A stretch of DNA of 64,000 nucleotides from Calliopsis andreniformis (Eukaryota > Arthropoda > Insecta > Hymenoptera > Andrenidae). Shown in pieces: positions 60,210 to 64,000 of this stretch. Both the position numbers and the translations under genes were made by a program. The stretch covers positions 20,827,501-20,891,500 of the forward strand of contig NC_135067.1 of assembly GCF_051401765.1 (NCBI RefSeq), in the 5' to 3' direction. A model generated the notes under the pieces. It saw only the letters and a list, made by a program, of their open reading frames with translations, was not told where the DNA came from and did not search any database. How positions within the stretch are numbered: the first letter of the stretch is position 1; every line of letters starts with the position of its first letter.

Positions 60210-63200
60210 GTAATCTTGTGCTACGTTGCGTAATACCTAGAATTTCTAGATGGCCTGCTTCTGATGAAAGTTACATTTACAATTCCGCGACACGGTACAC
60301 TGGTTAATGCGACAATAAATTTTAATGCGACTGCTGTAAACTTTTTTCTAAAGATTGCACGGAATGATTACGTCAAATAAGTATACTTATATATAAAAAA
60401 TAGTTTAACTGGATTATACAATATAAGATGAAATTGCTTTTGGGACTTTTTTGCAGTTATTAATTGTCGCAAAAACGTCTAGAATTCGTACAAAATGTGT
60501 CTGACTTAAAACCTTAGAAACAAAAATTTGCACTGCCCTACGCTGCATCTGAATGAACGACGCAACGAAGTCAGTAGAATAAGTCATCAGACACATTTCA
60601 TGCGCATCTGTTTTCTCAATAATTAATGACTCTGAAAGGAAGCCTGAAATGCAATTTCGTCTATCTTTATTTTAGTTTTATTTTAGGATATAGAATCACC
60701 CCTTAGAATTCCTAATTTTCTATCCATAATGATTTTGTGATCCCTTTTACAAAGCTGGAGGATAGAAACTCGCGAGTAAGATGCAGAGTCTAAACGTATA
60801 GATGTGGCCGTACCAATATTAACGTAACATTGACGATCATTTCTCGTGCAAACAGACTTGACTATCCATGAACGTGATGGATCATGTAGAACGAAGGATC
60901 CCACATTCCTTTCATGTTCTAGCGACATCCGCCCTGGATTGTCATGAATTTAACAAATTTACGAATAAGAGGGAAGAATGGAGGGTCATGATTTTTCACA
61001 CGAAATTAATGTAGTCATAAGGGATTCAAAAACTTTGAATATTTTCTACTAAATTTCTTTACGCAAAATCTATAGTACTGTTTTGTTGAGAACGTGTGCT
61101 TCCGTTGTGTACTAGTGTCTCAAGAAATTTTATTCTCTCCTGTACAAGATGCAGGATTCTGTTTACTTGGCTTTGTTGGCAGACGTACGACGTTTACGTA
61201 TTTACGTAGAAAGTGAAAGGGCAGAATAGACTTAAGCGTACGAAATTATAGTACTTCGATATTCGTTACGAGAAAATAATTCATGGAAAATAAGTAGGTG
61301 GGTTCCTTTATGCGTACAGAAAGTATCCATCTCTATCCTATAATCTCATACCGGTGTTACTTTACCGCTTTAGGTAATACTACTTGCATCGTTTAGCGAT
61401 AATTGCGGTAATACTAGTGTTCGATGCGCTTCTTTGCACTAGGCAAAAAGTAGCTTTGGCGTTAAAATATTTTCTCTTGATCATCACTTTCCAATTCATT
61501 CGAATCATGTTCGTATCGTTTTTATCGAGGTTTCTCTACTGGATTGTGGCTGGTAAAACATTTATAAAAACCGGTTGTACATTCATTAGTATAGAATTTG
61601 TAACAATTTATTGTTAGATAGTGAAGAAGAAGCAGCAACTATTTGTAAAAAGAAGTAGGTTAAATTAATATGTTTTCCATAAGAACGTGTTATAAAAAAA
61701 GTCACGCTGAATTAATGTAAGGCCGGAGATTGTGAATTAAATGTCGGCTAAGAGTGCGGAACAAAAAATGACGCGCGAGGCTCGCTTGCAAAATTGAGTA
61801 AATGGCGGAAATAATAAGAGGCGAAGATTCAGCGATAACATTACGTTGCAATTGGTGCGTACAGTGGGAAGCTTTTGACGTAACATGGATTTCCACGTAT
61901 ATCTGAGTAAAACGTGGTGCGAACGTGAAAGGACCTCCTTATTCGTCCCTTTCGAGACACTCGAAGAGAGGGCACAATGGAGATTGATGCAAGCGCCAAG
62001 TCACGATTCTTTAAATTGTAAAACGAAAAACACCTCGGCTCCAGACTGCGTTGCGTAACATCGCCCAGACGCGTCTACTTCGAGATACTGCATGCACCGA
62101 TTTCTCGGAAACCCTTGTGCTGGACGATTTTGCGCCAATTTCTGGGGAACGAGGAAGCGTAGAAATCGTGCCAATAAATAATTGAGAATTTTCCTGTCGA
62201 GTTATTAGAAAGGAACTTCACGTGAGATCTTGAACCAGCAAAAACGAAAAAGAATGCAAGTTTTTTCTTTTTTTTGGAGGGGAAATTCGAACCTTTCTCT
62301 CGTCAAACCGGCAGATAATTTAGTGACAGGAACTTGAATCGATTAATTGGTTCCTCATTTCGTAGATACGTATCTCAAATCGTGGCGTAAAGTTCGCTTC
62401 TGATTTCGTGAGAGATGCAGAGGGATTGCATAAGACGTCAATAGGTATTGAAAGCATTAGTCAGAGTCAATGATAGCTTTCTAAAAGCTATTTACGAGCA
62501 ACCTTTTACGGAGATGGTAGAAACAGTGGCATTTCTTCGGAGACGTTCAGATTAAAGCACATACGAGAGTAGCAGACCGGGAAAATAATGCATCCGGACA
62601 AAGGAACGTTTACGTCACAATTGACGGAAACTCATGGTGGTATGCAGCCGATATAGGCCGTCTTACAATCGAGGGAACCTTGCATTTGCATCGTTCTCCT
62701 TTATACCCGAACACTATTCATATACGGTCCGCGACTAATCGAAGAAATCTCTCTCCCTCTTACGCGAACTTCCTAGACCATTAAATATGATTACCTGGCT
62801 TAGAGCACGTTAAATAACGGGATTTGCTAACCGATCGTCTCTGGCTTTTACTATATGTATATGAAAGCATCGGTTAGCACGCTTTTAAAACTTGCCTGGT
62901 CGCTCAGAGATAAACTTAGTTAATGGTCTTTATTTCTTAACATCTGGGTTAAAGTACTAAGTTTGCTACAAAGAAAATGATAGGTACTTTTTTCACAGAT
63001 TGTAAATTTTCTATCTATAAGAAAATTAATTTTCAAACTCACATCATATTATATTCAAATCTAAACTTGTTGAAAATACGAATTAAAAAATCAAATATTA
63101 AAAAGTTTTTAATTATTTTATGCTATTTGTAGTCTATCTCATACCATACGCAGATTTACCATAATTCATCCAATTCGCATCTTCGTGCATAAATCGATTA

Positions 63201-63262
63201 TCTACTTTTCTTAATTAGCGTCTTCTGCGGCGTTCGTATCGATGAGCACGGTTCAACATAAT
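60210..63262. other. Intergenic or intronic DNA, no gene recognised
   Basis: The stretch is AT-rich with moderate GC patches near 61.9-62.1 kb. Frames of 60-80 codons occur but show no family features; the T-rich frame at 61384-61617 looks membrane-like only because of its base composition. No repeat or RNA gene is recognised. Confidence 0.55.
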
Positions 63263-63528
63263 TTAGCGATCGATAGGCGTGAGATACGATTGTGCCGCAT
63301 CGATGCAATTTCCCTTGATCGTTGGACAAGATTGACAGTCCGGATATTCGTGGGGGGCATTCGTCAATGGTTCGAAATTGTCGTAAGCACTTCTCATTCC
63401 TGGCGAATTCGCTGAACCAAGCAAACCGCTGCGCTGTCCCGTCCGTACGATACGCTTGTGTAATTCCTCGAGTTTCATGAACGTGTTGCGAGTCAAGTGT
63501 TGCACTTTCGACGTCTACGAAACCCACT
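63263..63528 (-). CDS. Possible C-terminal exon of an unknown gene
   Basis: On the minus strand an acceptor-like TTTCGTAG is followed by an open frame that runs from about 63519 to a TAA at 63263-63265. It encodes about 85 residues with a helical KLEELHKRIVRTGQR start, then a polar tail with paired cysteines (DCQSC, GNC) and many Pro/Asn, as in C-terminal cytoplasmic tails. I do not recognise it. It may be the last exon of a gene continuing beyond 64 kb on the minus strand, or a chance frame; the polypyrimidine tract is poor. Confidence 0.2.
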
Positions 63529-64000
63529 TTCCTAGATTTTAAAATTCGTTTACCCGTTCAGGAATCACTTTCAGTTTCTGATTTCTATCAGATTAGCAAG
63601 GTGCTGCGTGTAAAGGAGAAGGAGAGCACGTAAGCTGTATGCGGAAATGAAAAGGGGTTATGTGGGAACGAGCACTTATTTTGCGGTTCCGCAGAACTAC
63701 AAACTTAATTTGCAAACAGAACGAGTGGTTGAAGCAATCCTAGAGTAATAAATATTCGTTTACTGGCGCAGGGATATTCTCATGTAAAAGGCTCGCAGAA
63801 AGATTACTGGTTTTAACGAGGCGCGTGAACGTTTTTGCTGTAATTTCCGTCGAACGTATGACGCGTGTCGTAATCGATAAAAAGGGTGGGTTGCTTCGAA
63901 AGTACCGAGACTGCTTAGATCAAATAGTGAATATAATTACTATCGAAATTTACTGTGCACGATCTCCACGTGTTTCGGCATTTATTACGTTTTTTCTTCA
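63529..64000. other. Unassigned DNA at the window edge
   Basis: No exon, repeat or RNA gene is recognised in this last stretch. It would be intron if the candidate exon at 63263-63528 is real. Confidence 0.5.

Noticed and set aside
61384..61617. 77-codon frame that looks like a membrane protein
   Set aside because: The hydrophobicity comes from T-rich sequence giving Phe/Leu/Ile codons; no start context or family support.

Overview
This window looks like nuclear DNA from an insect, most likely a hymenopteran and plausibly a bee. The grounds are split genes with GT/AG introns, a single ephrin with arthropod-type architecture, very uneven base composition (GC-rich, CpG-dense patches inside AT-rich DNA), and dinucleotide microsatellites. 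No rRNA, convincing tRNA, CRISPR array, bacterial operon or intact transposase was seen. The species assignment is inference only.

Three genes can be reconstructed exon by exon. (1) Ephrin, plus strand, covers most of the window. Exon 1 (signal peptide) is at 4982-5100, followed by a first intron of about 34.4 kb, then exons at 39472-39613, 40396-40699, 42229-42534 and 44873-45030. The product is 342 aa: signal peptide, ephrin receptor-binding domain, a long Pro/Ser/His-rich linker and a C-terminal hydrophobic tail without a cytoplasmic segment, so probably a GPI-anchored guidance ligand. A GC-rich leader with several uORFs lies upstream. Downstream is a gene-free stretch of about 9.4 kb that may be alternative 3' UTR; it holds three Pumilio-type sites, two long AG microsatellites and a MITE-like element. 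(2) RRP9 (U3-55K), minus strand, 56598-54634, eight exons and seven WD40 repeats. It is a box C/D U3 snoRNP protein for pre-18S rRNA processing and shows an apparent one-base frame break in an A6 run. (3) A CAAP1-like gene, plus strand, 56956-59357, four exons and 666 aa, with a short N-terminal helical domain and a long charged disordered tail carrying SUMO-interaction-like motifs.

Layout: 1-3390 has no recognisable gene; 3390-4981 is the ephrin promoter and leader region; 5101-39471 is ephrin intron 1, with only repeats and GC islands recognised; 39472-45030 holds the remaining ephrin exons; 45031-about 54.4 kb is the possible ephrin 3' UTR, converging tail to tail with RRP9. RRP9 and the CAAP1-like gene are head to head across 357 bp, so they probably share a bidirectional promoter. 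From 59.7 to 64 kb only two weak candidates were found: a 55-codon ORF at 60042-60209 and a possible terminal exon on the minus strand at 63263-63528.

The three genes do not form an obvious pathway. Ephrin is a long, regulation-rich developmental gene. The RRP9/CAAP1-like pair looks like a compact housekeeping cluster in AT-rich DNA. I found no convincing new biological system. The items most worth checking are the RRP9 frame break, the MITE-like element, the uORF and Pumilio-site regulation of ephrin, and the SUMO-motif tail of the CAAP1-like protein.
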